Origin: Modestobacter italicus
Lineage (GTDB): Bacteria; Actinomycetota; Actinomycetes; Mycobacteriales; Geodermatophilaceae
DNA: 64,000 nt
Assembly (NCBI RefSeq): GCF_019799965.1
Contig: NZ_JABGCJ010000006.1
Location: forward strand, 1-64,000
Direction of reading: 5' to 3'
The notes beneath the pieces are model-generated. The model was not told where the DNA came from and searched no databases. It saw only the letters and a program-made list of their open reading frames with translations. The first letter of the stretch is position 1. Every line of letters begins with the position of its first letter. The position numbers and the translations under genes were made by a program. Shown here piece by piece: positions 8,149-17,783 of the stretch.

Positions 8149-9132
8149 GTGACCGTGCTGCAGTCCTCCCCCACCGACACCCTCGAGGTGCGCTCCCCGC
8201 GCCGCGCCCCGGACACCAGTGGCCTGGTGTCGACGGACCTGGTGCGCGTCTACCTCAACACCATCGGCAAGACCGCGCTGCTGACCGCCGAGCAGGAGGT
8301 CGAGCTGGCCAAGCGGATCGAGGCTGGCCTCTACGCCGACCGGCTGCTGTCCGAGAAGAAGCTGACCCCGGCGGTCCAGCGCGACTACAAGCTGCTCGCC
8401 GCGGACGGCAAGGCGGCCAAGGCCCACCTCCTCGAAGCGAACCTGCGCCTGGTCGTCTCGGTGGCCAAGCGCTACACCGGCCACGGCATGACGTTCCTGG
8501 ACCTCATCCAGGAGGGCAACGTCGGCCTGATCCGCGCCGTGGAGAAGTTCGACTACACCAAGGGCTTCAAGTTCTCGACCTACGCCACCTGGTGGATCCG
8601 GCAGGCGATCACCCGGGCGATGGCCGACTCCGGCCGGACGATCCGGCTGCCCGTCCACCTGGCCGAGCAGGTCAACAAGGTGGTGCGCACCCGCCGGCGG
8701 ATCCACCAGGAGCTTGAGCGCGAGCCCACCGCCGAGGAGCTGGGCCTCGAGCTCGACATGACGCCCGAGCGGATCACCGAGCTGCTCGAGTACTCACGCG
8801 ACCTGGTCTCCCTCGACCAGACCGTCGGTGCCGACGAGGAGTCCCGCCTCGGTGACTTCATCGAGGACGCCGACGCCGCGGTCGCCGAGGACGCCGTCGC
8901 CTTCCAGATGATGAAGGGCGACGTGCGCAACGTCCTGGAGACCCTGGAGGAGCGGGAGCGCGACGTCGTGATCATGCGGTTCGGTCTCGACGGCGGCCAG
9001 CCCCGCACGCTGGAGCAGATCGGCAAGCGCTTCGGCCTCTCCCGCGAGCGGGTGCGGCAGATCGAGCGCGAGACGATGACGAAGCTGCGCGCCCCGCAGC
9101 GCGCCGACGCCCTCCGGGACTACTTGGGATGA
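8149..9132 (+). CDS. sigB: Principal-like RNA polymerase sigma factor SigB
   Basis: A 327-residue sigma-70 factor of group 1/2 without the long N-terminal extension of SigA. Regions are visible in order: 1.2 ([20 protein letters not shown]), 2.1-2.4 ([20 protein letters not shown], then [13 protein letters not shown]), 3.0-3.1, and 4.2 ([19 protein letters not shown]). It shares the SLDQTVG and LGDFIEDAD segments with the SigA end at 1-390. The GTG start has AAGGA about 12 nt upstream, a rather long spacing. Placement between dtd and the ideR region matches mycobacterial sigB, a stress and stationary-phase factor. That role is inferred from family and synteny. Confidence 0.94.
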   Translation: MTVLQSSPTDTLEVRSPRRAPDTSGLVSTDLVRVYLNTIGKTALLTAEQEVELAKRIEAGLYADRLLSEKKLTPAVQRDYKLLAADGKAAKAHLLEANLRLVVSVAKRYTGHGMTFLDLIQEGNVGLIRAVEKFDYTKGFKFSTYATWWIRQAITRAMADSGRTIRLPVHLAEQVNKVVRTRRRIHQELEREPTAEELGLELDMTPERITELLEYSRDLVSLDQTVGADEESRLGDFIEDADAAVAEDAVAFQMMKGDVRNVLETLEERERDVVIMRFGLDGGQPRTLEQIGKRFGLSRERVRQIERETMTKLRAPQRADALRDYLG

Positions 9133-9264
9133 GGTCCTGACGGACCTCACCGCGGCCAAGTGGCGTGCCCCGGTTGCGGTGAGCCGTTCCCCGCGTTCCC
9201 GGCGGGAGCCTGCGGCCCCGCGCCGGGTCCACGGACCGGCCTGACGGCCGGGGGTCCGTACCCG

Positions 9265-9328
9265 TCCCCGGCACGGTTCGCCCCCGGCTCGGTTCGCCCC
9301 CGGCTCGGTTCGTCCCCGGTCCGGTTCG
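9265..9328. repeat. Four tandem 16-bp repeats between sigB and pat
   Basis: Units at 9265, 9281, 9297 and 9313 have the form YCCCCGGCTCGGTTCG. The two central copies are identical and the outer two each differ by a few bases. They lie in the convergent gap just before the terminator stem. Confidence 0.9.
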
Positions 9329-9349
9329 TTGCCGGCCTGGTCTGCGACG

Positions 9350-9377
9350 GAGCCCCTGCCCTGGTGGGCGGGGGCTC
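9350..9377. terminator. Bidirectional terminator between sigB and pat
   Basis: GAGCCCCTGCC (9350-9360) pairs with GGCGGGGGCTC (9367-9377), 11 bp with one G-T pair and a 6-nt loop. It lies 8 bp beyond the pat stop codon and between convergent genes. Confidence 0.75.
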
Positions 9378-9384
9378 TGTCGTG

Positions 9385-12075
9385 TCAGGTGCCGGGGCGG
9401 AACATGCGCCGGGGGCCGGAGTCGATGCGGGCGGTGGGCGGGCCGACCCGGATGACCGCGCCGGCCACGACCAGGCTGCGGCCGCCGTGCCAGGCGTCGG
9501 CCGGGCCGACGATCACCGGCTCCAGGGTCAGCCCGAGCACCTCGGGGACGTCGTCGCCGAGCCGGGCGACCCGGAGCAGCAGGTCCTCCAGGGCAGCGGT
9601 GTCGACCGGCGCGCTGCCGCGGTAGCCGTTGAGCAGCGGCCAGGCGCGGGGCTCCCGGACCAGCTCGTGCGCGTCCAGGTCGGTCAGCGGCAGGGTGCGG
9701 TAGGCGCGGTCACCGAGCAGGTCGGTGGCCACCCCGCCGACGCCGAAGCTGACCAGCGCACCGAAGGACGGGTCGTCGACGATCTCGACCACCGTGGCCA
9801 CCCCGGGCGCCGCCTGTTCCTGCACGATCACCGGGTCACCGGCCGGGATCGCCGCGAACGCCGTCCGGACGTCCTCGGCGTCGGTCAGGTCGAAGCGCAT
9901 CCCCCCGAGGTCCCGCCGGTCACGCAGCCACGGCGCGGTGGACTTCAGCACCACCGGGTAGCCGATCTCCTCGGCGGCGGCGACCGCGGCCTCGGCGTCC
10001 TCGACCCGGCGGGTGCCGAGCATCGGCACGCCGTAGGCGCCCAGCAGCGCCATCGTCTCCTCGTCGGTGAGCTCCCGGCCCGCCGGGGACGCCGCCAGCG
10101 CACCCGCGACCACCTGCTGCGCGGCGGGCTCGTCGATCCCCTCCAGCTCGGGCACCACGCCCAGCGGACGACGGCGCCAGCGGGCGTACTCGCTGACCTT
10201 CGCCAGCGCGATCACCGCGCGCTCGGGGGTGGAGAACGAGGGCACCGACCCGCGGGCGGGCATGCCGTGCTCGTCGCCGATCGCCAGCTCGTCCGGGATG
10301 CCCTCGGTGGACAGGAAGTTGGCCACCAGGGGCTTGTGCGACCCGGCCGAGACGTCCCGCAGCACCTCGCCGAAGGGCTGCTCCCCGCGGAGCAACGGCG
10401 GCAGGAACACCGCGACCACGCTGTCCACCCCCTCGTCGTCCAGGGCGGCCTGCAGCGCCGCCCGGAAGTCCTCCGGGGTGCCCTCGGTGCCGATGTCGAC
10501 CGGGCGGTCGTGGGCCAGCGCCAGCCCCTGTTCCAGGACGGCGTCGGCGACCAGCACGCCCATGGCGGTCGAGTTGCCGACCACGGCGACCCGGTCGCCG
10601 GCGGGCAGCGGCTGGTGGGCCAGCAGGGTGCCCACGTCGAAGAGCTGGGCCAGGGTCTCCACCCGGATGACCCCGGCGGAGGCGAACAGTGCCGCGACCG
10701 ACTGCTCGGGGACGGCGACGCTGGTGCCGGCCAGGCCGGCGGTCATGCCGACGTGCCGGCCGCTCTTCACCGCGACCACCGGCTTGGTGCGGCCGATCCC
10801 GCGGGCCAGCCGGGCGAACTTGCGCGGGTTGCCGAAGCTCTCCAGGTGCAGCAGCACCACCTCGGTGCCCGGGTCGCTGGCCCAGTACTGCAGCAGGTCG
10901 TTGCCGCTGACGTCGGCCCGGTTGCCTGCGGAGACGAAGCTGGACAGCCCGATGCCCCGCGCGCGGGCGCGTTCCAGCAGCGCGACGCCGAGCGCACCGG
11001 ACTGGGCGAAGAAACCGACCCGGCCGCGGCCGGGGACGTCCGGGGCGAGGCTGGCGTTCAGCCGCACCGCGGGGTCGGTGTTGACGATGCCCAGGCAGTT
11101 GGGGCCGACCACCCGCATCCCCGACGCCCGCGCGGAGGCGACCAGCGCCCGCTCGGCGGCCCGCCCCTCCGGCCCGGTCTCCCCGAACCCACCGGAGATC
11201 ACCACCAGGCCGCGGACGTTCTTGCGCCGGCAGGCCTCCACGACCGCCGGCACCTCGTCGGCGGGCACCGCCAGCACGGCGAGGTCGACGTCGTCGGGGA
11301 TCGCCTCGATGTCGGCGTAGGCCGGCACCCCGCGGACGTGCCGCACCGCGGGGTTGACCGGGTAGAGCGGGCCGTCGAAGCCGTACTCGAGCAGGTCGTG
11401 CAGCACCGCGTGGCCGACCTTCGCCGGGTCGTTGCTGGCTCCCACGATCGCCACCGACCCGGGGTTGAGCAGCCGGCCGATCGACCGGGACTCGCTGCGC
11501 TGCTCCCGCTCGTGCGCCACCGCCAGCGACTGCTCGGTGGGCGCGATGGGGAACGTCAGGTGCACCACGCCGTCCTCGTAGGACCGCTTGGCCGAGTACC
11601 CGGCGTCGATGAAGACCCGCACCATGGCGCTGTTCTGGCTGAGCACCTCCGCCACGAACCGGCTGATCCCCCGCTCGCGGGCCGCGGCGGCCAGGTGCTC
11701 CAGCAGCACCGAGCCCAGGCCCCGCCGCTGGTGGGCGTCCTCGATGAGGAAGGCCACCTCGGCGTCGTCGGTGCCGGGGTACCGGTCGTAGCGGCCGACC
11801 CCGATGAGCCGGTCGCCGAGCAGCACGACGAAGGCCACCCGGGCGTCGTGGTCGACGTGGGTGAACCGGTGCAGGTCCTTGTCCGACAGGCGGCGCATCG
11901 GCCCGAAGAACCGGTAGTAGCGGGTCTGGTCGGAGCTGCGTTCCATCAGCCCGACGATCCCGTCGGCGTCCTCGGGGGTGATCGGGCGCAGGTGCACGGT
12001 GCCGCCGTCGGCGGCGACCACGTCGGCCTCCCAGTGCGGCGGCGCAATCGGGCTCACGGGTGCGTCCTCGGTCAT
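9385..12075 (-). CDS. Pat-type protein lysine acetyltransferase (GNAT fused to NDP-forming acyl-CoA synthetase domains)
   Basis: An 896-residue cytosolic protein. Residues ~25-175 are a GNAT domain with the acetyl-CoA loop QRRGLGSVLL. Then come a Rossmann CoA-binding domain (SVAIVGASNDPAKVG), succinyl-CoA-synthetase-like flavodoxin domains (FAQSGALGVALL) and a C-terminal ATP-grasp domain. The SHTGA phosphohistidine motif of active ADP-forming synthetases is not seen at the expected place (GRHVGMTAGLAG instead). The synthetase part is therefore probably a sensor, as in Salmonella Pat. The GNAT-first order is that of actinobacterial Pat proteins. Likely targets are acyl-CoA synthetases. It lies 66 bp downstream of acuC, so writer and eraser of lysine acetylation are adjacent. 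The deduced targets are inference. Confidence 0.88.
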   Translation of the reverse strand: MTEDAPVSPIAPPHWEADVVAADGGTVHLRPITPEDADGIVGLMERSSDQTRYYRFFGPMRRLSDKDLHRFTHVDHDARVAFVVLLGDRLIGVGRYDRYPGTDDAEVAFLIEDAHQRRGLGSVLLEHLAAAARERGISRFVAEVLSQNSAMVRVFIDAGYSAKRSYEDGVVHLTFPIAPTEQSLAVAHEREQRSESRSIGRLLNPGSVAIVGASNDPAKVGHAVLHDLLEYGFDGPLYPVNPAVRHVRGVPAYADIEAIPDDVDLAVLAVPADEVPAVVEACRRKNVRGLVVISGGFGETGPEGRAAERALVASARASGMRVVGPNCLGIVNTDPAVRLNASLAPDVPGRGRVGFFAQSGALGVALLERARARGIGLSSFVSAGNRADVSGNDLLQYWASDPGTEVVLLHLESFGNPRKFARLARGIGRTKPVVAVKSGRHVGMTAGLAGTSVAVPEQSVAALFASAGVIRVETLAQLFDVGTLLAHQPLPAGDRVAVVGNSTAMGVLVADAVLEQGLALAHDRPVDIGTEGTPEDFRAALQAALDDEGVDSVVAVFLPPLLRGEQPFGEVLRDVSAGSHKPLVANFLSTEGIPDELAIGDEHGMPARGSVPSFSTPERAVIALAKVSEYARWRRRPLGVVPELEGIDEPAAQQVVAGALAASPAGRELTDEETMALLGAYGVPMLGTRRVEDAEAAVAAAEEIGYPVVLKSTAPWLRDRRDLGGMRFDLTDAEDVRTAFAAIPAGDPVIVQEQAAPGVATVVEIVDDPSFGALVSFGVGGVATDLLGDRAYRTLPLTDLDAHELVREPRAWPLLNGYRGSAPVDTAALEDLLLRVARLGDDVPEVLGLTLEPVIVGPADAWHGGRSLVVAGAVIRVGPPTARIDSGPRRMFRPGT

Positions 12076-12085
12076 GGGTTCTCCC

Positions 12086-12140
12086 GGCCACCTCGTAGGG
12101 GCCCGCCACGAGCTCGCGAGTGGTGGGGGGCGAGGTGGTC
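12086..12140 (-). terminator. Intercistronic hairpin between acuC and pat
   Basis: GGCCACCTCG (12086-12095) pairs with CGAGGTGGTC (12131-12140) with one G-T pair, and inner CCAC/GTGG bases add to the stem. It lies directly after acuC, so it may cut read-through into pat or stabilise the upstream mRNA. Confidence 0.45.
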
Positions 12141-12141
12141 C

Positions 12142-13326
12142 TTAATCACGGGGGTCGTCCGGGTCGAGTCCGAAGTAGGGGAACGAGGCGGTGCGGGTGC
12201 GCAGGATCGCCCGGTCGACCCGGTTCTCGGTGAAGGGGTCCCAGCGCTGGAAGCCGACGTAGCCGCCCTCGGTCATGCTCACCGGCGGTGGGGTGCGCAG
12301 CCCGCGGCCGCGGACGTCGTCCTGCCAGCTCTGCGGGATGTCGGTGGTCCCGGGCAGCCGGTCACCGCTGGCCTCGGCGATCAGGTGGGTCCAGGCGCGC
12401 GGCACGCACCGCACCACCCCGTAGCCGCCACCGCCCAGGGCCACCCAGCGGCCCTCGCAGACCTCGTGCGCCAGGTCGTGCACCGCCCGGTAGGAGGCGC
12501 GCTGGCCGTCGACGGTGAGCCCGAGGTCGGCCATCGGGTCCTCGTGGTGGGCGTCGCAACCGCACTGGGTGACGAGGATCTGTGGGGCGAAGGCTCGCAC
12601 CACACTGGGCACGACCGCGTGGAAGGCGCGCAGCCAGCCGGAGTCGTCGGTGCCGTTGGGCAGCGCCAGGTTGACCGCGCTGCCCAGCGCCTTCTGCGGG
12701 TCACCGGTCTCCTCGGGGAAGCCGGTTCCCGGGAAGAGGGTGAGCGGGGTCTGGTGGACGCTGACGGTGAGCACCCGCGGGTCGTCGTAGAAGGCGGCCT
12801 GGACGCCGTCCCCGTGGTGCACGTCGAGGTCGACGTAGGCGATCCGCTCCCAGCCCTGGGCCAGCAGCCAGGCGATGGCGACCGCGGCGTCGTTGAACAC
12901 GCAGAAGCCCGAGGCCGCGTCGCGCATGGCGTGGTGCAGGCCGCCCGAGATGTTCACCGCGTGCTGCGCCCGCCCGCTGGAGACCCGTTCGGCGGCGAGC
13001 ACGCTGCCTCCGGTGATCAGGGCCGCGGCGTCGTACATGCCGGGGAAGACCGGGTTGTCGGGCGTGCCGAGACCGTGTCCCACCCCGTAGGGGTCCTCCG
13101 GTGCGCGGCGCACGGCCTCGAGGTACCCGGGGTCGTGGACCAGGGTCAGCAGGTCCTCGCCGGCCTGGGTGGGGCTGACCACCTCGAGCCGGGGCCGGTC
13201 CAGCACGCCCAGGGACCCGGCCAGCCGCATGGTCAGGTCCAGCCGCACCGGGTGCATGGGGTGGTCACCGCCCATGGTGTAGCCCAGCAGCGCGTCGTCC
13301 CAGACGACGGTCACGGCGTCGCTCAC
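12142..13326 (-). CDS. acuC: AcuC-type protein deacetylase (class I HDAC family)
   Basis: A 394-residue zinc-dependent deacetylase. Motifs in order are [20 protein letters not shown] (active-site His pair), [13 protein letters not shown] (zinc Asp and His), the second zinc Asp region (DAHHEDPM) and GGGGYG with the transition-state Tyr. AcuC enzymes reactivate acetyl-CoA synthetase by removing the acetyl group from its catalytic lysine. Start GTG 13326 is chosen for the GGAGCGGGG ribosome site and the conserved [14 protein letters not shown] opening; an in-frame ATG at 13359 has less support. It precedes the Pat-type acetylase on the same strand. Confidence 0.93.
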   Translation of the reverse strand: MSDAVTVVWDDALLGYTMGGDHPMHPVRLDLTMRLAGSLGVLDRPRLEVVSPTQAGEDLLTLVHDPGYLEAVRRAPEDPYGVGHGLGTPDNPVFPGMYDAAALITGGSVLAAERVSSGRAQHAVNISGGLHHAMRDAASGFCVFNDAAVAIAWLLAQGWERIAYVDLDVHHGDGVQAAFYDDPRVLTVSVHQTPLTLFPGTGFPEETGDPQKALGSAVNLALPNGTDDSGWLRAFHAVVPSVVRAFAPQILVTQCGCDAHHEDPMADLGLTVDGQRASYRAVHDLAHEVCEGRWVALGGGGYGVVRCVPRAWTHLIAEASGDRLPGTTDIPQSWQDDVRGRGLRTPPPVSMTEGGYVGFQRWDPFTENRVDRAILRTRTASFPYFGLDPDDPRD

Positions 13327-13496
13327 GACCCCGCTCCCCGGTGGTCCGGGTGCGGGCACGGTGCTGCGGTGCTCCTCGTCGAGCAGGCGAGCTCCCTCAC
13401 CGCGCCGACGCTACCGGTGCCGGCGGCCGCGTGCGTCGGCGCGACGCGGCGGGCGGCTGCGCCGCTCGCGTGCCCCGTGGACTGGCCCCCGCCTCG

Positions 13497-13502
13497 TAGG
13501 AT
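13497..13502 (+). promoter_or_regulatory. Candidate -10 of ideR
   Basis: TAGGAT lies 32 nt before the start codon, leaving room for a short leader with the GGAGGAG ribosome site at 13516-13522. No iron box is visible next to it. Confidence 0.45.
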
Positions 13503-13528
13503 CGGGGCCACCTGACGGAGGAGTGGAC

Positions 13529-14248
13529 GTGAACGACCTCATCGACACCACGGAGATGTACCTCCGGACGATCTTCGAGCTGGAGGAGGAGGGCATCGTC
13601 CCGCTCCGGGCCCGGATCGCCGAGCGACTGCACCAGAGCGGCCCGACCGTGAGCCAGACCGTGGCCCGGATGGAGCGGGACGGGCTGCTGACTGTGCAGG
13701 GCGACCGGCACCTGCAGCTCTCCGACGAGGGCCGCGAGCTGGCCACCGCGGTCATGCGCAAGCACCGGCTGGCCGAGTGCCTGCTGGTGGACGTCATCGG
13801 CCTGGACTACGCCGACGTCCACGAGGAGGCGTGCCGCTGGGAGCACGTGATGAGCGAGGCGGTGGAGCGCAAGCTGCTCAGCCTGCTGGGCAACCCGACG
13901 GTCTCGCCGTTCGGCAACCCGATCCCCGGCCTCGACGCACTCGGCGGCGACACCTCCGCGGTGCTCGATGCGCTCACCCTGCTCTCCACGACGGCGACGC
14001 CGGAGGGCACCCCGGTGGTGATCCGGCGGATCAGCGAGCAGCTGCAGGAGGACGCCGCGCTGCTGCGCACCCTGGCCGACCTGGGGGTCCGGCCGGGGTC
14101 GACGGTGACCGCCTCGCTGGCCAACGGCACCGTGCTCGTCGACGGGGAGGCGCTGCAGCCCGGCGTGGCCCAGCACGTGTTCGTGAGCGCCGTCGAGGAG
14201 GAGCTCACGCCGGTCGAGGCCGCCGAGGCGACCGCCGGCGTCAGCTAG
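13529..14248 (+). CDS. ideR: Iron-dependent repressor IdeR/DtxR
   Basis: A 239-residue metal-activated repressor. Numbered from GTG 13529, all metal ligands of mycobacterial IdeR fall at their expected positions: His79, Glu83 and His98 (ancillary site) and Met10, Cys102, Glu105 and His106 (regulatory site). The N-terminal winged helix contains [18 protein letters not shown], and a C-terminal SH3-like domain follows. GGAGGAG at 13516-13522 fits this start; GTG 13523 is the alternative. It sits downstream of sigB as in mycobacteria, but with the convergent acuC-pat pair inserted. A probable target box is at 61126-61144. Iron rather than manganese dependence is inferred from the ligand set. Confidence 0.94.
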   Translation: MNDLIDTTEMYLRTIFELEEEGIVPLRARIAERLHQSGPTVSQTVARMERDGLLTVQGDRHLQLSDEGRELATAVMRKHRLAECLLVDVIGLDYADVHEEACRWEHVMSEAVERKLLSLLGNPTVSPFGNPIPGLDALGGDTSAVLDALTLLSTTATPEGTPVVIRRISEQLQEDAALLRTLADLGVRPGSTVTASLANGTVLVDGEALQPGVAQHVFVSAVEEELTPVEAAEATAGVS

Positions 14249-14263
14249 ACCGCACCTGCTCGA

Positions 14264-14317
14264 CCCGGTACGCCGAGAGCCGCGACCCCGCCGGGGCGCG
14301 GCTCTCGGCGTACCGGG
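14264..14317. terminator. 21-bp terminator stem after ideR
   Basis: Arms 14264-14284 and 14297-14317 pair perfectly over 21 bp, and the loop itself holds a CCCC/GGGG mini-stem. It starts 15 bp after the ideR stop. Confidence 0.85.
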
Positions 14318-14407
14318 GGCCGGCCGGCTCACTCGTTCGCACGGCTCACGACCTCCGTCACTAGGCTCGCCGGGGACACCGCCGCGACGCGCAGAGAGAA
14401 GGCACCG

Positions 14408-16498
14408 GTGAGCGACTCCCCAGCTCCCTCCGAGCAGCCCGAGGACACCCCGCCGACCCCGTTCCACCGGCTCGCGGACTTCGTCGCGCTGCCCCGGCTG
14501 GGTGGACTGGCCCTCTCCCCCGACGGCACCCGGCTGGTCACCTCGGTGGCGACGCTGGACCCGGCGGGCACCCGGTGGCAGTCGGCGCTGTGGGAGGTCG
14601 ACCCCGCCGGGCAGCGCCCGGCCCGGCGGCTGACCCGGGGCGCGGCGGGTGAGTCCGCCCCGCAGTTCTCCCCCACCGGTGACCTGCTGTTCACCTCGGC
14701 CCGCCCCGACCCCGACGCCGGCAAGGACGCCGGGGAGCCCAAGGCCGCGCTGTGGGCCCTCTCGCCGGCCGGCGGCGAGGCCCGTCTGGTGCTGCAGCGC
14801 CCCGGTGGCATCTCCGGCGTGAGCGTGGCCGCCGAGACCGGGGACGTCGTGGTGGTGGCCCCGACGATGCCGGGCGCCGAGGACGCCGACGCCGACACCG
14901 CCCGCCGCACGGCCCGCAAGGACGCCGGGGTCACGGCGCTGCTGCACGAGAGCTACCCGGTGCGCTACTGGGACCACGACCTCGGCCCGGCCGTGCCGCA
15001 CGTGTTCTGGATCGGTCAGCTGCCCACCGAGCCGGTGCCCGGCACGGCTCCGACCGCGCCCGAGTGGCGCGACCTCACCCCGGACGCCGGTGCGCCGCTG
15101 GGGGCGGGCGAGGACGTGGCCCTCTCCCCCGACGGCCGGCTGGTGGTGCGCAGCGAGGACGTCCCGGACGGCCCGGCCGGACGACGCTCCCGCCTGGTGC
15201 TCACCGAGGTGTCCTCCGGGCGGACCCGCCCGCTGGTCGACGACCCGCTGGCGGACGTGTCCGGGGCGCGCTTCTCCCCCGACTCCCGTCAGGTGGTCTG
15301 CGTCCGCCAGACCGCCACGACCTACGACGACCCGCCGGAGTACACGCTGCTGCTGGTCGACCTGGACGACGACCAGCCGGCCGGCGTCCGTGAGCTGACC
15401 CCTGACTTCGACCGCTGGCCCAGCGCACCGCAGTTCGCCGCGGACGGCACGGCCGTCTACTTCCTGGCCGACGACGACGGCCGGCACGCCGTCTTCAGGG
15501 TCGCCGTGGACGGTGGCGCACCGGTACGGCTGACCGACCAGGGCGCCTACAGCGACCTGCAGGTGGCCCGGGACGGCAGCGCGCTCTACGCCCTGCGGTC
15601 GGGGTACGACACCCCGCCGGTGCCGGTGCGGCTCGACCCGACGGCCACCGGCCAGGACCCGGCCCCGCTGCCGAACCCGGGCACGATCACCTCGTTCCCC
15701 GGGACGTTGCGCGAGCTGGACGCCACCGCCGCCGACGGAACCCGGGTGCAGTCCTGGCTCGTGCTGCCCGAGGGGGCCAGCGCGGACACCCCGGCCCCGC
15801 TGGTGCTCTGGATCCACGGCGGGCCGCTGATGAGCTGGAGCTCCTGGTCGTGGCGGTGGACGCCGTGGGTGCTCGCCGCCCGCGGGTACGCCGTGCTGCT
15901 GCCCAACCCGGCGCTGTCCCAGGGGTTCGGCCAGGACTTCGTCCGCCGCGGCTGGGGCGAGTGGGGCGATGCCCCCTACACCGACCTGATGGCCGCTGTG
16001 GACGCCGCCGAGGCCCTGCCGGAGATCGACCAGACGCGCACCGCGGCGATGGGCGGATCGTTCGGTGGCTACATGGCCAACTGGGTGGCCACCCAGACCG
16101 ATCGGTTCAAGGCGATCGTCACCCACGCCAGCCTGTGGCACCTCGACGGCTTCGTCGGGTCGACCGACTCCTCGTACTACTGGGAGAAGGAGTTCGGCGA
16201 CCCACTCACCGAGCCCAAGCGGTACGAGCAGAACTCCCCGCACCGCTTCGCCGACGCGATCCGCACGCCGATGCTGGTCATCCACGGCGACAAGGACTAC
16301 CGGGTGCCGATCGGTGAGGGCCTGCGACTCTGGTACGACCTGCAGAAGCGCGGCGTGCCGTCGAAGTTCCTGTACTTCCCCGACGAGAACCACTGGGTGC
16401 TCACGCCGGGCAACGCCGCGGTCTGGTACGAGACGGTGATCGCCTTCCTCGCCGAGTACGTGCTCGGGGAGGAGTGGCAGCGCCCCGAGCTGCTCTGA
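14408..16498 (+). CDS. S9 family serine peptidase (prolyl-oligopeptidase/acylaminoacyl-peptidase type)
   Basis: A 696-residue cytosolic peptidase without a signal peptide. Residues ~15-420 show repeated propeller blades (LALSPDGTRL, VALSPDGRLV, ARFSPDSRQVVC), which restrict access to the active site. The C-terminal alpha/beta hydrolase carries the triad: Ser551 in MGGSFGGYMANW, Asp in HGDKDYRVP (about residue 632) and His662 in ENHWVL. The oxyanion segment WIHGGPLMSW fits the S9C group that cleaves short or N-acylated peptides. GTG 14408 follows GAGAAGG; TAGGCT at 14362-14367 is a possible -10. The substrate is not predictable. Confidence 0.93.
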   Translation: MSDSPAPSEQPEDTPPTPFHRLADFVALPRLGGLALSPDGTRLVTSVATLDPAGTRWQSALWEVDPAGQRPARRLTRGAAGESAPQFSPTGDLLFTSARPDPDAGKDAGEPKAALWALSPAGGEARLVLQRPGGISGVSVAAETGDVVVVAPTMPGAEDADADTARRTARKDAGVTALLHESYPVRYWDHDLGPAVPHVFWIGQLPTEPVPGTAPTAPEWRDLTPDAGAPLGAGEDVALSPDGRLVVRSEDVPDGPAGRRSRLVLTEVSSGRTRPLVDDPLADVSGARFSPDSRQVVCVRQTATTYDDPPEYTLLLVDLDDDQPAGVRELTPDFDRWPSAPQFAADGTAVYFLADDDGRHAVFRVAVDGGAPVRLTDQGAYSDLQVARDGSALYALRSGYDTPPVPVRLDPTATGQDPAPLPNPGTITSFPGTLRELDATAADGTRVQSWLVLPEGASADTPAPLVLWIHGGPLMSWSSWSWRWTPWVLAARGYAVLLPNPALSQGFGQDFVRRGWGEWGDAPYTDLMAAVDAAEALPEIDQTRTAAMGGSFGGYMANWVATQTDRFKAIVTHASLWHLDGFVGSTDSSYYWEKEFGDPLTEPKRYEQNSPHRFADAIRTPMLVIHGDKDYRVPIGEGLRLWYDLQKRGVPSKFLYFPDENHWVLTPGNAAVWYETVIAFLAEYVLGEEWQRPELL

Positions 16499-16535
16499 CC
16501 CGAGCTGCCCTGACGCGAGCTGCTCGGACCCGGGC

Positions 16536-16563
16536 GGGGCGCCGGCACCACCGCCGGCGCCCC
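16536..16563. terminator. Bidirectional terminator after the S9 peptidase
   Basis: GGGGCGCCGGC (16536-16546) pairs perfectly with GCCGGCGCCCC (16553-16563) around ACCACC. It lies between convergent stops at 16498 and 16566. Confidence 0.8.
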
Positions 16564-16565
16564 GG

Positions 16566-17639
16566 TCACCGGCGCACACCGCCCGGGTCGCCGGCCCGCC
16601 GCATCAGCCGGCGCACCTCCTTGGGCGGCATGCCGGCGTGCAGCGCCGTCCGCAGCAGCCCGGCGAGGGTGTAGCCGGGCTCGCTGTCCAGCGCTCGCTG
16701 CAGTGCCAGGGCGGCCAGGGCACCGTTCCCACCCACCCAGGCGGTGACCGCCAGCAGGGTGGCCGGCGCTGCGTCCAGCGGTGCCGGTGCTCGTCGGACC
16801 AGCTCCGTCCAGACCACCTCCGCAGCCGCTGCCTGTGGGCCGACCGTGAGCGACAGCGCCCGGTCGCGGACGTCGAGGTCGCGCAGCCCCCAGGCCAGCC
16901 GGGCGACCTGGCGGTCGGACAGGCACTCCACCGAGCCGGGCCGGCAGGCCGCGACCGCCGCCAGCACGGCGTCCCAGCCCTCGTCGGCGACGGCGTCCCA
17001 ACCGAGCTGCGCCGTCCGGTGGGCCAGCTCGTCGCCCACCTGTTCGCAGGCCTGTGCCATCCCCGCCGCGGCCAGGAAGCCGACCGGGGCGATCCGCCGG
17101 GCGAACGCCTCGCGGTCGTCCTCCACGACCTGACCGGACAGCGCGGCGGCCGCCGCAAGCCGGCTGGTGCCGCTGGGCAGCGAGGTGCCCGCCTCCGGTG
17201 CGCAACAGGCCGCTGGGCAGTCGTAGTCCCACCACCGGCCCCGGCGGACCAACAGCGCGTTGCGCACCGGCAACTCCTGCTCGTGCAACGCCGACACGGC
17301 CTCGCGCACCAGCTCGCGGTGCGGCAGGACCGGCACCGCCGGGCCGGGTGGGATCGGCGCCGAGCAGCCGTCGGCGTCCTCGGACACCACGGCCAGCAGG
17401 GCCGCCACCGGCCGGTCGGTGCGCAGGGCCCGCACCACCTCCCGGACCACCGCGGCCCGGTGCTCCTCCGGTGGCAGGTCGACCCGGACGGTCAGCCCGA
17501 GGGTGACCGGGGTCGTGTCCCGCAGGCTGACCAGCACGAGCGACTCACGGGGGCGGAAACCGATGAGGTGCGGCAGTGCGGCAGCGACCTCACCGGGGTC
17601 GGAGAGGCGGACGGTGTGCTCGGGCAGGGAGTCGGACAT
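16566..17639 (-). CDS. DUF4192 domain protein
   Basis: A 357-residue soluble protein opening with the DUF4192 signature: a SDPGEVAAALPHLIGF segment, then RPRESLVLVSL. These motifs recur across actinobacteria in single-copy genes of unknown function. The C-terminal half is helical and Ala-rich (AWVGGNGALAALALQRAL), and a short Gly/Arg tail ends it. The start ATG 17639 is favoured over a longer frame because the domain begins at once. CAGGGT stands 7 nt upstream, compatible with a near-leaderless message. No partner genes suggest a role. Confidence 0.88.
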   Translation of the reverse strand: MSDSLPEHTVRLSDPGEVAAALPHLIGFRPRESLVLVSLRDTTPVTLGLTVRVDLPPEEHRAAVVREVVRALRTDRPVAALLAVVSEDADGCSAPIPPGPAVPVLPHRELVREAVSALHEQELPVRNALLVRRGRWWDYDCPAACCAPEAGTSLPSGTSRLAAAAALSGQVVEDDREAFARRIAPVGFLAAAGMAQACEQVGDELAHRTAQLGWDAVADEGWDAVLAAVAACRPGSVECLSDRQVARLAWGLRDLDVRDRALSLTVGPQAAAAEVVWTELVRRAPAPLDAAPATLLAVTAWVGGNGALAALALQRALDSEPGYTLAGLLRTALHAGMPPKEVRRLMRRAGDPGGVRR

Positions 17640-17783
17640 GGCCACGACCCTGCGGGCCGCGCCGCCCGGCGGGCCGCCGCGCGACGGGGTTGTGGACAGC
17701 ACCACCGGCTGTGGACGCCGGGCCGCAGGAGGTCAGCGGACCCGTCGAACCTCCCCGTCGTGCGACAGCAGCGGGCAGATCCC

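Noticed and set aside
9160-13515. A 1451-codon open frame on the plus strand
   Set aside because: It runs antisense through the acetylase and acuC genes, which have clear family motifs on the other strand. Such long shadows are normal at this GC content, and its composition (Gly/Arg/His-rich) is typical of a shadow frame.
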